Of a stretch of 24,682 nucleotides of DNA, positions 1-7,322 are shown piece by piece; within the stretch, counting starts at the first letter, position 1; each line of letters starts with the position of its first letter. Both the position numbers and the translations under genes were made by a program. The stretch lies in the NCBI RefSeq assembly GCF_003248505.1, contig NZ_QFOA01000050.1, forward strand, positions 1 to 24,682, read 5' to 3'. The DNA comes from Sphingobium sp. GTDB lineage: Bacteria; Pseudomonadota; Alphaproteobacteria; Sphingomonadales; Sphingomonadaceae. The notes below the pieces were generated by a model, which saw only the letters and a list, made by a program, of their open reading frames with translations, did no database searches and was not told the origin of the DNA.

Positions 1-993
1 TTCGCCGTCCGGTTCCGAACCGAAGGGCACGTCCGCGCTCGCCACGCGCATCGGCGCGCCCGCGGCGGTGCGGGCGAAGACCCAGTCCTTGGCATGTTCG
101 GTGGCGCGGACAAGATCGGTGGGGCGGTTTCCGGGGACCGGCGCCGCCTCCGCCAGCGCCTGGTGCGTGCCGCTCCACGCCGGGGCGACGAAGCGCAGTC
201 CGACGCGCGAGAAGCCGTCGAAGAAGGCGGCGAGGCGGTGCGGGTCGCGGCCCAGGTTCATGTCGCCGCCGATGATGAGCGGGCGGTCGGCGGGCACGAC
301 CGCGCCCACGAACTGCGCCATGAGGACGATCTGCCGCCGGTAGGCGCGGTTGGCACGGTCGGTCGACACGCCGCTCGCCGCCCGGCTGTTGAGATGGGTG
401 TCGACGACGCTGACCGTGCCGGTGCCCGGCACATCGAGATGCGCGACCAGCACGCCCTTGTTGGCGAGGCAGTCGTAGCCTGCACAGGCGAAGTCGGGAA
501 AGGCCATGCGGTCGACGCCGGTGACGGGATAGTCGGACAGGATCATAAGGCCGCTGCCGACCTGCTTGCCCATATCCTCGCCCTTGCTCCAGCGCGCGTC
601 GGCGAGAAAGGCGGTGTCGGCGGCATCGGCATGGAGCGGCGTGCGCAGCGCGGCGTCGGGCCCCATCGCGACATGGGCGTAGCCCGCCGCGGTGGCGAGC
701 GCCTGGGCTTCTGCCGAGAAGGCTTCTTGAAGCAGGACGATATGCGGTTGCCGGTGGGCCTGTCGCATGGCGCGCAGCCGCTCCCCGATCCGCTCCAGCA
801 TCGGCCCGCGCCCCCGCGCGACGGGCCAGGGCAGGCCTTCCACATTATAGGTCATGACCGACAGCGGATTGTCGACCGCCCGGGCGTCGCCGGGCGGCGG
901 AGACCAGACGGGATGCGCTTCCTCCCGCCCCGATCCCGTCGATGCCACGGCCACCATGCCAGCGAAAAGCAATGTCGCGAAAAGCCTGCGCAT
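1..993 (-). CDS. Secreted endonuclease/exonuclease/phosphatase (EEP) family hydrolase, C-terminus cut by window edge
   Basis: The reading frame runs from an ATG at 993 to the left edge without a stop, giving 331 residues with the C-terminus missing. A short basic start and hydrophobic stretch (MRRLFATLLFAGMVAVAS) look like a signal peptide, so the enzyme probably acts outside the cytoplasm. DNase I-fold motifs appear in order: MTYNVEGLPWP (about 47-57, metal-binding Asn), LLQEAF (about 86-91, catalytic Glu), GSGLMILSDYPV, VDTHLNSR, and IGGDMNLG (Asp/Asn pair). The final His motif would lie beyond the window. The GLPWP form after the first motif resembles neutral-sphingomyelinase-like members, but the family also covers nucleases and inositol-phosphate phosphatases, so the substrate is open. 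No strong Shine-Dalgarno sequence precedes the ATG. The gene is divergent from the glycosyltransferase operon that starts at 1260. Confidence 0.85.
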   Translation of the reverse strand, partial: MRRLFATLLFAGMVAVASTGSGREEAHPVWSPPPGDARAVDNPLSVMTYNVEGLPWPVARGRGPMLERIGERLRAMRQAHRQPHIVLLQEAFSAEAQALATAAGYAHVAMGPDAALRTPLHADAADTAFLADARWSKGEDMGKQVGSGLMILSDYPVTGVDRMAFPDFACAGYDCLANKGVLVAHLDVPGTGTVSVVDTHLNSRAASGVSTDRANRAYRRQIVLMAQFVGAVVPADRPLIIGGDMNLGRDPHRLAAFFDGFSRVGLRFVAPAWSGTHQALAEAAPVPGNRPTDLVRATEHAKDWVFARTAAGAPMRVASADVPFGSEPDGE

Positions 994-1029
994 ATCTTCA
1001 ACCCCCGACGCATCGGTTAGCAGCGAATT

Positions 1030-1168
1030 TGGACAGTTTGACTTCGGTGCAATGGCGTTTTTATGAATTGCCGAAGATGAATACTGTGATGAGCTATTTA
1101 AAATACTCTTTGTTTAAGTATGGTGATTGCTTCGTGAAAAATTTGTAACAATAGAATTGTTGATTACG
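1030..1168. other. AT-rich divergent intergenic island
   Basis: The 266 bases between the EEP gene (start 993) and the deacetylase gene (start 1260) contain no convincing gene. The stretch from about 1030 to 1168 is rich in A and T, including ATTTAAAATAC and GAAAAATTTG, in sharp contrast to the GC-rich coding sequence on both sides. It contains a perfect 6-bp inverted repeat (AACAAT-AGA-ATTGTT, 1147-1161). Being shared by two divergent start codons, it is the natural place for promoters and regulator sites of both genes, but no single sigma-70 promoter stands out. Confidence 0.55.
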
Positions 1169-1191
1169 GGGTATCGGCAGGCTTAGCGTCA

Positions 1192-1209
1192 TTGTCACAT
1201 TAGGGTCAC
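1192..1209 (+). promoter_or_regulatory. Pho-box-like tandem direct repeat upstream of glycan operon
   Basis: The sequence reads TTGTCAC-ATTA-GGGTCAC: two 7-bp direct repeats separated by 4 bp, so the GTCAC cores are exactly 11 bp (one helical turn) apart. This is the architecture of the PhoB-binding Pho box, whose consensus is two CTGTCAT-like heptamers with a 4-bp spacer. The match lies in the GTCA cores; the first two bases of each heptamer deviate. It lies 50 bp upstream of the ATG at 1260. A poor -10-like CATCAT follows at 1217-1222. What is seen is the repeat and its spacing; PhoB control is inference. Confidence 0.4.
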
Positions 1210-1259
1210 CGGCGTTCATCATAGGCCGCCGTGATCGGACGACTGGATGCAGGCCCGTC

Positions 1260-1997
1260 ATGAAAAGACTGCTACTATCCATTCACGATGTCGGGCCGCG
1301 CTTCGAGGAAGAGGTCGACCGGCTGATCGGCCATGTTGCCCGCCATGTCGAACCGGGTGCGCTGGCGATGCTGGTCGTGCCCAATCATTGGGGCGCGCAC
1401 CCCATCGGTACGAATGCGCCGTTCGCCCGGCGACTGAGGCAATGGGCGGACGCAGGCGTCACCATGTTCGCCCATGGCTGGTTCCACCGGGATATGGCGA
1501 CTCATGAAGACAGGCTGTCCCGGTTCAAGGCGCGCCACATGACGGCGGGCGAGGGCGAATTTCTGGGGCTGAATGCGGGGGACGCGGCGCGGCGGATGGG
1601 GGATGCGCGCGTCCTGATCGAAGCGATCACCGGTCGCCCGGTCGCGGGCTTCATCGCCCCGGCGTGGCTCTATGGCGCGCCTGCGCTCGGCGTGCTGAGC
1701 AGGAGCGGCTTCGCGCTGGCGGAAGACCATATGAAGGTGTGGCACGCGCCCACGGGCCGGGTGCTGGCGCGCGGGCCGGTCATCACCTGGGCGAGCCGCA
1801 GCCGCGCGCGAATGGCATCGTCCCTGCTGGCAGCCAGGCTGTTGCCGCCGCTGCTCGCCCACGCCCCGGTCGCGCGGGTGGCGGTGCATCCGGGCGACGC
1901 GCATAGCCCGGCGCTGCTCGCCAGCATCGACCGTACGCTGGCGCGGTTGCGGCGCACCCATGCGCCCGCCCGCTACGGCGACCTGCTGGCGGCATGA
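1260..1997 (+). CDS. DUF2334 polysaccharide deacetylase-like protein
   Basis: This 245-residue protein has the metal-site pattern of the DUF2334 branch of the polysaccharide deacetylase (CE4-like) superfamily: SIHDVGP at 7-13 with the His-Asp pair, HGWFH at 72-76 (His-x3-His metal ligands), FIAPAWL at 131-137 and AVHPGD at 208-213. There is no signal peptide, so it probably acts on the cytoplasmic side, on a nucleotide- or lipid-linked sugar or another acylated substrate. It is the first gene of the operon; its TGA overlaps the ATG of the following glycosyltransferase (ATGA at 1994-1997). The start at 1260 has only a weak AGG upstream, but the HDVGP motif so close to the N-terminus is usual for the family. 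Deacetylase activity is inferred from fold motifs only. Confidence 0.82.
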   Translation: MKRLLLSIHDVGPRFEEEVDRLIGHVARHVEPGALAMLVVPNHWGAHPIGTNAPFARRLRQWADAGVTMFAHGWFHRDMATHEDRLSRFKARHMTAGEGEFLGLNAGDAARRMGDARVLIEAITGRPVAGFIAPAWLYGAPALGVLSRSGFALAEDHMKVWHAPTGRVLARGPVITWASRSRARMASSLLAARLLPPLLAHAPVARVAVHPGDAHSPALLASIDRTLARLRRTHAPARYGDLLAA

Positions 1998-3166
1998 CGC
2001 GGATGCGCATCCTCACCTTCCTGCACAGTTTCGAGCCCGGCGGGGTCGAACGGGTCGCGCTGCGGCTGGTGCGGCACTGGCGCGGGAGCGGGATCGACGC
2101 GCCGCTGTTCATGGGGCGCAGCGACGGCGCGCTGCGCGCCGAACTGGCCGGCGACGTGCCGTATGACAGCCCGCCCGCCCCGCCTGTACCCATCGGCTGG
2201 TGCGAGACGCTGTGGATGATCGCGACGCTGCCCGCCGCGATCCGGCGGCTGCGCCCCGACGCGCTGTTCTGCGCGGGCAACAGCTATGCGGTGGTGGCGG
2301 TGGCGATGAAGCTGATGCTGGGATCGCGCTGCCCGCCGGTGCTGATGAAGATCAGCAACGACCTGGAGCGGGCCGACATGCCGGCGGTCGGGCGGTTCTT
2401 CTACCGTCTGTGGCTGCGGGTGCAGGGGCGCTGCATCGACCGCTTCGTTGCGATGGCGCCGGGGCTGGAGCAGGAAATCGCCCGCTTCGTGCGGCCCCGG
2501 CCCGGCGCCATCGCGACGATCCCCTCGCCCGCGCTGTCGGCCGCGCGGATCGAGCGGTTGCATGAAATCGCGGATCGCCCCGCGCCGGGCGACGGCCGCC
2601 GCTTCGTCGCCATCGGGCGGCTGGCGCGGCAGAAGAACATGCCGCTGATGCTGCGCGCCTTTGCGCTGGGCGCGCGGGCGGGGGACAGGCTGACGATCGT
2701 GGGCGACGGGCCGGAGCGGGCGTCGCTGGTACGCCTTGCGCGGCGGCTGCGCATCGCCGACCGCGTGAGCTTTGCCGGCCATGTGCCCGATGGCGCGATG
2801 CTGCTGCGCCGCCGCGACACGTTGCTCCTCACGTCCCGCTACGAAGGCGTCCCGGGGGTCGTGCTGGAAGCGCTGGCGGCGGGCGTTTTCGTGATCGCCA
2901 CCGATTGCAGCGCGGCGATCCGGCCCCTGCTGGACAACGGGCGGCTGGGCAGCGTCGTTTCGTCCGGACATCTGGACGCGCTGGCGCAGGAGATCGGCAA
3001 GCTGCGCCGCTGCGCCGACCGGGAAGCTGCGCTGGCGACGGCGTACCGCTTTACCATCGAGGGCGCGTCGCCCGAGTATCTGGCGCTGTTCGCGGCGATG
3101 ACCGACCGTTCGGCAGCGCCCGCCAACGCCCGCACCGTTCCGCCCTCCATGCCGAGCCTGTCATGA
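1994..3166 (+). CDS. GT4 family glycosyltransferase
   Basis: A 390-residue GT-B-fold retaining glycosyltransferase. The N-terminal FEPGGVERVALRLV (13-26) is the acceptor-side glycine loop typical of GT4. FVAIGRLARQKN (204-215) opens the nucleotide-sugar-binding domain, followed by IVGDGPE. The signature E-x7-E is intact: E284 and E292 within SRYEGVPGVVLEALAAG. It would transfer a sugar from an NDP-sugar to a lipid- or glycan-linked acceptor at the inner face of the cytoplasmic membrane; donor and acceptor cannot be read from the sequence. It is coupled by 4-base ATGA overlaps to the genes on both sides, so the proteins are probably made in fixed proportion. The C-terminal tail after about 370 is low in complexity and looks dispensable. 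Confidence 0.88.
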   Translation: MTRMRILTFLHSFEPGGVERVALRLVRHWRGSGIDAPLFMGRSDGALRAELAGDVPYDSPPAPPVPIGWCETLWMIATLPAAIRRLRPDALFCAGNSYAVVAVAMKLMLGSRCPPVLMKISNDLERADMPAVGRFFYRLWLRVQGRCIDRFVAMAPGLEQEIARFVRPRPGAIATIPSPALSAARIERLHEIADRPAPGDGRRFVAIGRLARQKNMPLMLRAFALGARAGDRLTIVGDGPERASLVRLARRLRIADRVSFAGHVPDGAMLLRRRDTLLLTSRYEGVPGVVLEALAAGVFVIATDCSAAIRPLLDNGRLGSVVSSGHLDALAQEIGKLRRCADREAALATAYRFTIEGASPEYLALFAAMTDRSAAPANARTVPPSMPSLS

Positions 3167-4122
3167 CCAGCGATACCGCAACCCTGCCGCCGCCGCCCGC
3201 ACCCGGCGGTATCACGATCGATCGTTTCGATCCCGCGCCGCTGATCGCGCGGGGGCGCAACGGCTGGACGCGATGGGCCGGGCCGGTCGTGTCGCTTCTG
3301 ATCCTGGTCGTCGCCTTCATGCAGTTGCGCCATGTCGACCCGACGGAGCTGTGGGCGCTGCTGCCTGCCTCCGCCGCCTTCTGGGCCGTCTATGCCGTCT
3401 ATTATCTGGCCGGGCCGGTATCCGAATGGGTGATCTTCCGCCGCCTGTGGTCGATCCCGGGCGAGGGCCTCGCGGCGCTGATGCGCAAGATGATCAGCAA
3501 CGAACTGCTGCTCGGATACCTCGGCGAAGTCTATTTCTACGCCTGGGCGCGGCGCAACGCGACCGTCACCAATGCGCCGTTCGGCGCGATCAAGGATGTC
3601 GCGATCCTGTCCGCGCTGGGCGGCAATATCGTGACGCTGGCGATGGTGGCGCTGGCCTGGCCGTTGCTGGGCGCGGTGGACGCAGGGTTCAACCGTTGGG
3701 AAGTGGCGGGGTCGATCCTGTTCGTCTTTGCCCTGTCCGCCGTCGCCCTGCTGCTGCGGCGTCGATTGTTCAGCCTGCCGCGCCGCGAACTGATTGTCGT
3801 GTTCGGCATCCAGATGCTGCGGATCGTGGGCAAGAACCTGCTCGCCGCCGTCATGTGGCACATGATGCTGCCCGCCGTGGGCCTGACCTGGTGGGTGCTG
3901 CTGGCGACGTTGCGCCAGTTGCTGTCGCGCCTGCCGTTCCTGCCCAACAAGGATGTGGTGTTCGCCGGCATCGCCGCGTTCCTGATCGGGCGCGATAACG
4001 ACATCGTGTCGGCGATGGCGCTGATGGCGTCGCTGATCCTCGTCACGCATCTGATCGTCGGGCTGTGCCTGGGGGTGAGCGGCCTGACGCGCGAAGGAAA
4101 ACTGCAAGGAAACCGGGCATGA
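3163..4122 (+). CDS. Polytopic membrane protein, LPG-synthase-TM/flippase-like
   Basis: A 319-residue protein with a proline-rich cytoplasmic N-terminus (TLPPPPAPGG) and about seven to eight hydrophobic segments, the first being VVSLLILVVAFMQL near residue 45. The spread of helices and the late RQLLSRLPFLPN stretch resemble the membrane domain of lysylphosphatidylglycerol synthases (PF03706-like, a flippase-like fold). It lacks the soluble aminoacyl-transfer domain of MprF, so it is not a full LPG synthase. Proteins of this type often accompany glycosyltransferases, where they are thought to move or modify lipid-linked sugars; that role here is inference from context. ATGA overlaps join it to the upstream glycosyltransferase (3163-3166) and the downstream DUF2141 gene (4119-4122). 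The ATG at 3163 was chosen because of this coupling, although the frame is open further upstream. Confidence 0.65.
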   Translation: MTSDTATLPPPPAPGGITIDRFDPAPLIARGRNGWTRWAGPVVSLLILVVAFMQLRHVDPTELWALLPASAAFWAVYAVYYLAGPVSEWVIFRRLWSIPGEGLAALMRKMISNELLLGYLGEVYFYAWARRNATVTNAPFGAIKDVAILSALGGNIVTLAMVALAWPLLGAVDAGFNRWEVAGSILFVFALSAVALLLRRRLFSLPRRELIVVFGIQMLRIVGKNLLAAVMWHMMLPAVGLTWWVLLATLRQLLSRLPFLPNKDVVFAGIAAFLIGRDNDIVSAMALMASLILVTHLIVGLCLGVSGLTREGKLQGNRA

Positions 4123-4619
4123 TCCCCTCTCTTTTGATCGCCGCCGCGCTCGCCTCCAGCCCTGATCTGGGCAAGGCGGAAGGCCAGTGCCGCCCCAACG
4201 AACATGGCCCCGCCTATCTGGTGGAGGTCAAGGGCCTGAAGGACCGGCAGGGGCTGCTCAAGCTGGAGCTGTATCCTGCGAGGGACGGCGATTTCCTGGC
4301 GGACGACAATGTGCTGATCGCGGCGGGCAAGCCGTTCCGCCGGGTCGAGATGCCGGTGCCCAAGGAAGGCCGCGTGGAAATGTGCATCCGCGCGCCCGCG
4401 CCGGGCACCTATGCGCTGAGCCTGCTCCACGACCGCGACGGCAACCACAAGTTCGCATTGTCGGTCGATGGGGTGGGGTTCGCGGGCAACCCGAAGCTGG
4501 GCTGGTCGAAGCCCAAGGCCGCGGCCGCGAGCGCGGCGGTCGGCAACGGTCCCACGCCCATCGCCATCGTCGTCAACTATCGCCGGGGGCTGTTGTCCTT
4601 CGGCCCGCTGGAGAAGTGA
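4119..4619 (+). CDS. Exported DUF2141 domain protein
   Basis: A 166-residue protein starting with a short hydrophobic leader (MIPSLLIAAALASS) consistent with export. The body has the DUF2141 pattern: an N-terminal beta-rich part (LVEVKGLKDRQGLLKLELYP) and the hallmark GTYALSLLHDRDGNHKF (about 108-124), where family members carry a HDxNxN-like acidic loop, followed by VGFAGNP. Members are small periplasmic or outer-membrane-associated beta-sandwich proteins of unknown function. The gene sits in the middle of the glycosyltransferase operon, with ATGA overlap to the membrane protein upstream, GGAA-type ribosome-binding sequences before the ATG, and 3 bases to the next gene. Context suggests an envelope role; no catalytic function is claimed. 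Confidence 0.75.
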   Translation: MIPSLLIAAALASSPDLGKAEGQCRPNEHGPAYLVEVKGLKDRQGLLKLELYPARDGDFLADDNVLIAAGKPFRRVEMPVPKEGRVEMCIRAPAPGTYALSLLHDRDGNHKFALSVDGVGFAGNPKLGWSKPKAAAASAAVGNGPTPIAIVVNYRRGLLSFGPLEK

Positions 4620-4622
4620 ACG

Positions 4623-5789
4623 ATGCGGATCGTCGATGTGTGCGCGCTTTATGCGCCGCAGGGCGGGGGGGTCAAAACCTATGTCGAGCGCAAGCTGGCG
4701 GCGGGCGCGGCGGCGGGGCATGAGGTCATCATCCTGGCGCCGTCGGAAAATGGCGGGGTGGTGGAAGCGCAGGGCGGCGGGCGCATCGTCATGATGCCTG
4801 CGCGGCGCTTTCCGCTCGACCGGCGCTATTCCTATTTCGACGACGAGGCGTCGCTGCACGCGATGCTCGACCGGTTGCGGCCCGACATGGTGGAAGCGTC
4901 GTCCCCCTGGGCGAGCGCGTCGATGGTGGCGCGCTGGCGCGGAAGTGCGCCGCGCGCGCTCATCATGCATGCCGATCCGCTGTCGGCCTATGCCTATCGC
5001 TGGTTCGGTCCGGTGCTGAGCCGCAAGGCGATCGACCGGGGGTTCGAGTGGTTCTGGCGGCATCTGCGCCGCCTGGACGCGCAGTTCGACATGGTGGTGA
5101 GCGCGAGCGACAGCCTGACCGCACGGTTGCGCGAAGGCGGGCTGCGGCGGGTGACGACGCTGCCCATGGGGGTGGAACCGGGGCATTTCCACCCGCGTCA
5201 TCGCAACGGGGAACTGCGCACGCGGCTGCTGGAGCGATGCGGTCTTGGACCGGACGCCACGCTGCTGCTGGGCGTGGGGCGTCATGCGCCGGAAAAGCGA
5301 TGGCCGATGGTGATCGATGCGGCGGCGTCGGCAGGCTATCACAGTCCCGTCGGCCTCGTGCTGGTGGGCGACGGTCGCGATCGGGCGCGGGTAGTGCGCG
5401 CGGCGGACAATAATCCGCATATCCAGCTGCTCGCCCCCATCAATCGGCGCGACACGCTGGCCGAACTGCTGGCGAGCGCGGATGCCCTGGTCCATGGGTG
5501 CGAGGCGGAAACCTATTGCATGGTGGCGGCCGAGGCACGGGCGAGCGGATTGCCGGTGATCGTGCCCGACGAAGGCGGCGCGTCCGATCAGGCGCGGGGC
5601 GGCGGGTTCCGCTACGCCGCGACGCAGGCGGAGAGCATGGCGATGGCGATCCGGGATTTCATCGCGACGCGCGAGGCGGCGCGGGAACAGGCGACCGCCG
5701 CCGCGCCCGGGGTGCGGACGATGGACGTGCATTTCGACGATCTGTTCGCGACCTATGCGGGGCTGCTGTCGCCAAGGGTCGCGGCGTGA
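4623..5789 (+). CDS. GT4 family glycosyltransferase, last gene of operon
   Basis: A 388-residue GT-B-fold glycosyltransferase only distantly similar to the one at 1994. The N-terminal loop APQGGGVKTYVERK (11-24) is the GT4 acceptor-domain glycine loop; LLGVGRHAPEKRW (215-227) opens the second Rossmann domain, VLVGDGRDR follows, and the E-x7-E motif is intact (E296 and E304 in ETYCMVAAEARASG). It lacks a signal peptide and membrane segments, so it is likely a peripheral cytoplasmic enzyme. It begins 3 bases after the DUF2141 stop with a GGAGAAG ribosome-binding sequence, and is followed by a GC-rich hairpin that ends the unit. Two different GT4 enzymes with a deacetylase and a flippase-like protein suggest sequential addition of two sugars to a lipid or surface glycan. 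Confidence 0.87.
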   Translation: MRIVDVCALYAPQGGGVKTYVERKLAAGAAAGHEVIILAPSENGGVVEAQGGGRIVMMPARRFPLDRRYSYFDDEASLHAMLDRLRPDMVEASSPWASASMVARWRGSAPRALIMHADPLSAYAYRWFGPVLSRKAIDRGFEWFWRHLRRLDAQFDMVVSASDSLTARLREGGLRRVTTLPMGVEPGHFHPRHRNGELRTRLLERCGLGPDATLLLGVGRHAPEKRWPMVIDAAASAGYHSPVGLVLVGDGRDRARVVRAADNNPHIQLLAPINRRDTLAELLASADALVHGCEAETYCMVAAEARASGLPVIVPDEGGASDQARGGGFRYAATQAESMAMAIRDFIATREAAREQATAAAPGVRTMDVHFDDLFATYAGLLSPRVAA

Positions 5790-5791
5790 CG

Positions 5792-5816
5792 CGGCGGCGC
5801 GGATCGCGCGCCGCCG
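5792..5816. terminator. GC-rich hairpin between convergent genes
   Basis: A perfect 10-bp stem (5792-5801 with 5807-5816) with a 5-base loop lies directly after the glycosyltransferase stop and just beyond the DAHP synthase stop on the other strand. There is no U-tract on either side, so it may act as a barrier or 3'-end protector rather than a classical intrinsic terminator. Confidence 0.55.
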
Positions 5817-5825
5817 TATCGGGGA

Positions 5826-7196
5826 TCAGGCCGCGGCGCGGCGTTCCTTCAGTTCCTCGTTCAGCATTTCCGCCAGCAGGAAGGCGAGTTCGAGGCTCTG
5901 CGCCGCATTGAGGCGCGGGTCGCAATGGGTGTGGTAACGATCCGCCAGCCCTTCGTCGGTGATGGCGATCGCGCCGCCGGTGCATTCGGTGACGTTCTGC
6001 CCGGTCATTTCGGCATGGATGCCGCCCCCGAAGCTGCCCTCGGCCCGGTGCACGGCGAAGAAGCCGCGCACTTCGGCCAGGATGCGGTCGAAAGGCCGCG
6101 TCTTGTAACCGTTCGCCGCCTTGATGACGTTGCCGTGCATCGGGTCGCAGGACCAGACCACCGGGTGCCCTTCGCGCAGGACCGCGCGGACGAGCCGGGG
6201 CAGCCCCGCCTCGATCTTGTCATGGCCGTAGCGGGTGATGAGCGTGATGCGCCCCGCCTCGCGCGACGGGTTCAGCACGTCGAGCAGCCGGATGAGCGCG
6301 TCCGGTTCAAGGCTGGGGCCGCACTTCATGCCGATGGGATTGCCGATGCCGCGCAGATATTCGACATGAGCGCTGCCTTCGAAGCGCGTGCGGTCGCCGA
6401 TCCAGAGCATATGCGCGGAGGTATCGTACCAGTCGCCGGTCAGGCTGTCCTGCCGGGTCAGCGCCTGTTCGAACGGGAGCAGCAGCGCTTCGTGGCTGGT
6501 GTAGAAGCTGGTGCCGCCCAGTTGCGGCACGCTGTCCGCGTCGAGGCCGCAGGCGCGCATGAAGTCGAGCGCCTGGCCGATCTGGTCAGCCATCTGCTCG
6601 AACTTGGCGGCCCAGGGGGAACGGCCCATGAAATCGAGCATCCAGCCATGCACCCGGTCGAGCGAGGCATAGCCACCGGTCGAGAAGGCGCGCACGAGAT
6701 TGAGCGTCGCTGCCGACTGGTTGTAGGCGCGGATCATCCGTTCGGGGTCCGGCTCGCGCGCCTGCGCCGTGAACGCGATGTCGTTCACATTGTCGCCGCG
6801 ATAGCTCGGCAGTTCGACGCCGTCGATCGTTTCGGTGTCGGCGGAGCGGGGCTTGGCGAACTGGCCCGCCATGCGCCCCACTTTCACCACCGGCAGCTTG
6901 GACGCGAAGGTCAGCACCACCGCCATCTGGAGCAGCACGCGGAAGGTGTCGCGGATGTTGTTGGGATGGAATTCGGCGAAGCTTTCGGCGCAGTCGCCGC
7001 CCTGAAGCAGGAAGGCTTCGCCCGCCGCGACCCGGCCGAGATCCGCCTTCAGGTTGCGCGCCTCGCCCGCAAAGACGAGCGGCGGAAACTGACCAAGCTG
7101 AGCCTCCACGGCGGCGAGCGCCTGTGCATTGCGATAGAAGGGCATCTGGATGCCCTTATGGCTGCGCCAGCTTTCCGGCGTCCACTTCGCCGCCAC
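5826..7196 (-). CDS. aroG: 3-deoxy-7-phosphoheptulonate synthase, class II (DAHP synthase)
   Basis: This 456-residue enzyme condenses phosphoenolpyruvate and erythrose 4-phosphate, the first step of the shikimate pathway to aromatic amino acids and p-aminobenzoate. It belongs to the class II (plant/Mycobacterium type) family: LLQGGDCAESFAE (63-75) with the metal-binding Cys69, KVGRMAGQFAKPRS (105-118), a STGGYASLDR segment, GRITLITRYGHDKIE and the metal-site WSCDPMHGN near the C-terminus. Its length fits the family. The start is GTG: GTG at 7196 is preceded by AAGGAG with a 7-base spacer (7204-7209), which decides the start. It is transcribed alone, convergent with the glycosyltransferase operon. 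Class II enzymes are often feedback-inhibited by aromatic amino acids; this cannot be judged here. pabB and pabC, which use chorismate from this pathway, lie 1.6 kb away. Confidence 0.95.
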   Translation of the reverse strand: MAAKWTPESWRSHKGIQMPFYRNAQALAAVEAQLGQFPPLVFAGEARNLKADLGRVAAGEAFLLQGGDCAESFAEFHPNNIRDTFRVLLQMAVVLTFASKLPVVKVGRMAGQFAKPRSADTETIDGVELPSYRGDNVNDIAFTAQAREPDPERMIRAYNQSAATLNLVRAFSTGGYASLDRVHGWMLDFMGRSPWAAKFEQMADQIGQALDFMRACGLDADSVPQLGGTSFYTSHEALLLPFEQALTRQDSLTGDWYDTSAHMLWIGDRTRFEGSAHVEYLRGIGNPIGMKCGPSLEPDALIRLLDVLNPSREAGRITLITRYGHDKIEAGLPRLVRAVLREGHPVVWSCDPMHGNVIKAANGYKTRPFDRILAEVRGFFAVHRAEGSFGGGIHAEMTGQNVTECTGGAIAITDEGLADRYHTHCDPRLNAAQSLELAFLLAEMLNEELKERRAAA

Positions 7197-7299
7197 GTCG
7201 AGTCTCCTTCATCGTAAAATAAGGGGGCGCACCTACGCGTTCGCCGCCGCCAAGGCAAGTTTATAGCGGTGAGGCAGGGGCTTTGCGCAATGATTTGTC

Positions 7300-7316
7300 C
7301 CGATCATTCTGATCGG
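7300..7316 (-). terminator. Hairpin downstream of the Rap1a-like gene
   Basis: A perfect 7-bp stem CCGATCA-TTC-TGATCGG lies 6 bases beyond the stop of the minus-strand gene at 7323. The flank on the minus strand is GGGACAAATC, without a U-tract, so termination is plausible but not certain. The rest of the gap from 7197 to 7322 contains only the DAHP synthase ribosome-binding site and no gene. Confidence 0.4.
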
Positions 7317-7322
7317 CGGCGT

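Noticed and set aside
2839..5732. Very long open frames on the minus strand opposite the glycosyltransferase operon
   Set aside because: They have the composition of antisense shadows (Arg, Gln, His, Pro-rich without family motifs) caused by G/C at third positions of the real genes on the plus strand.
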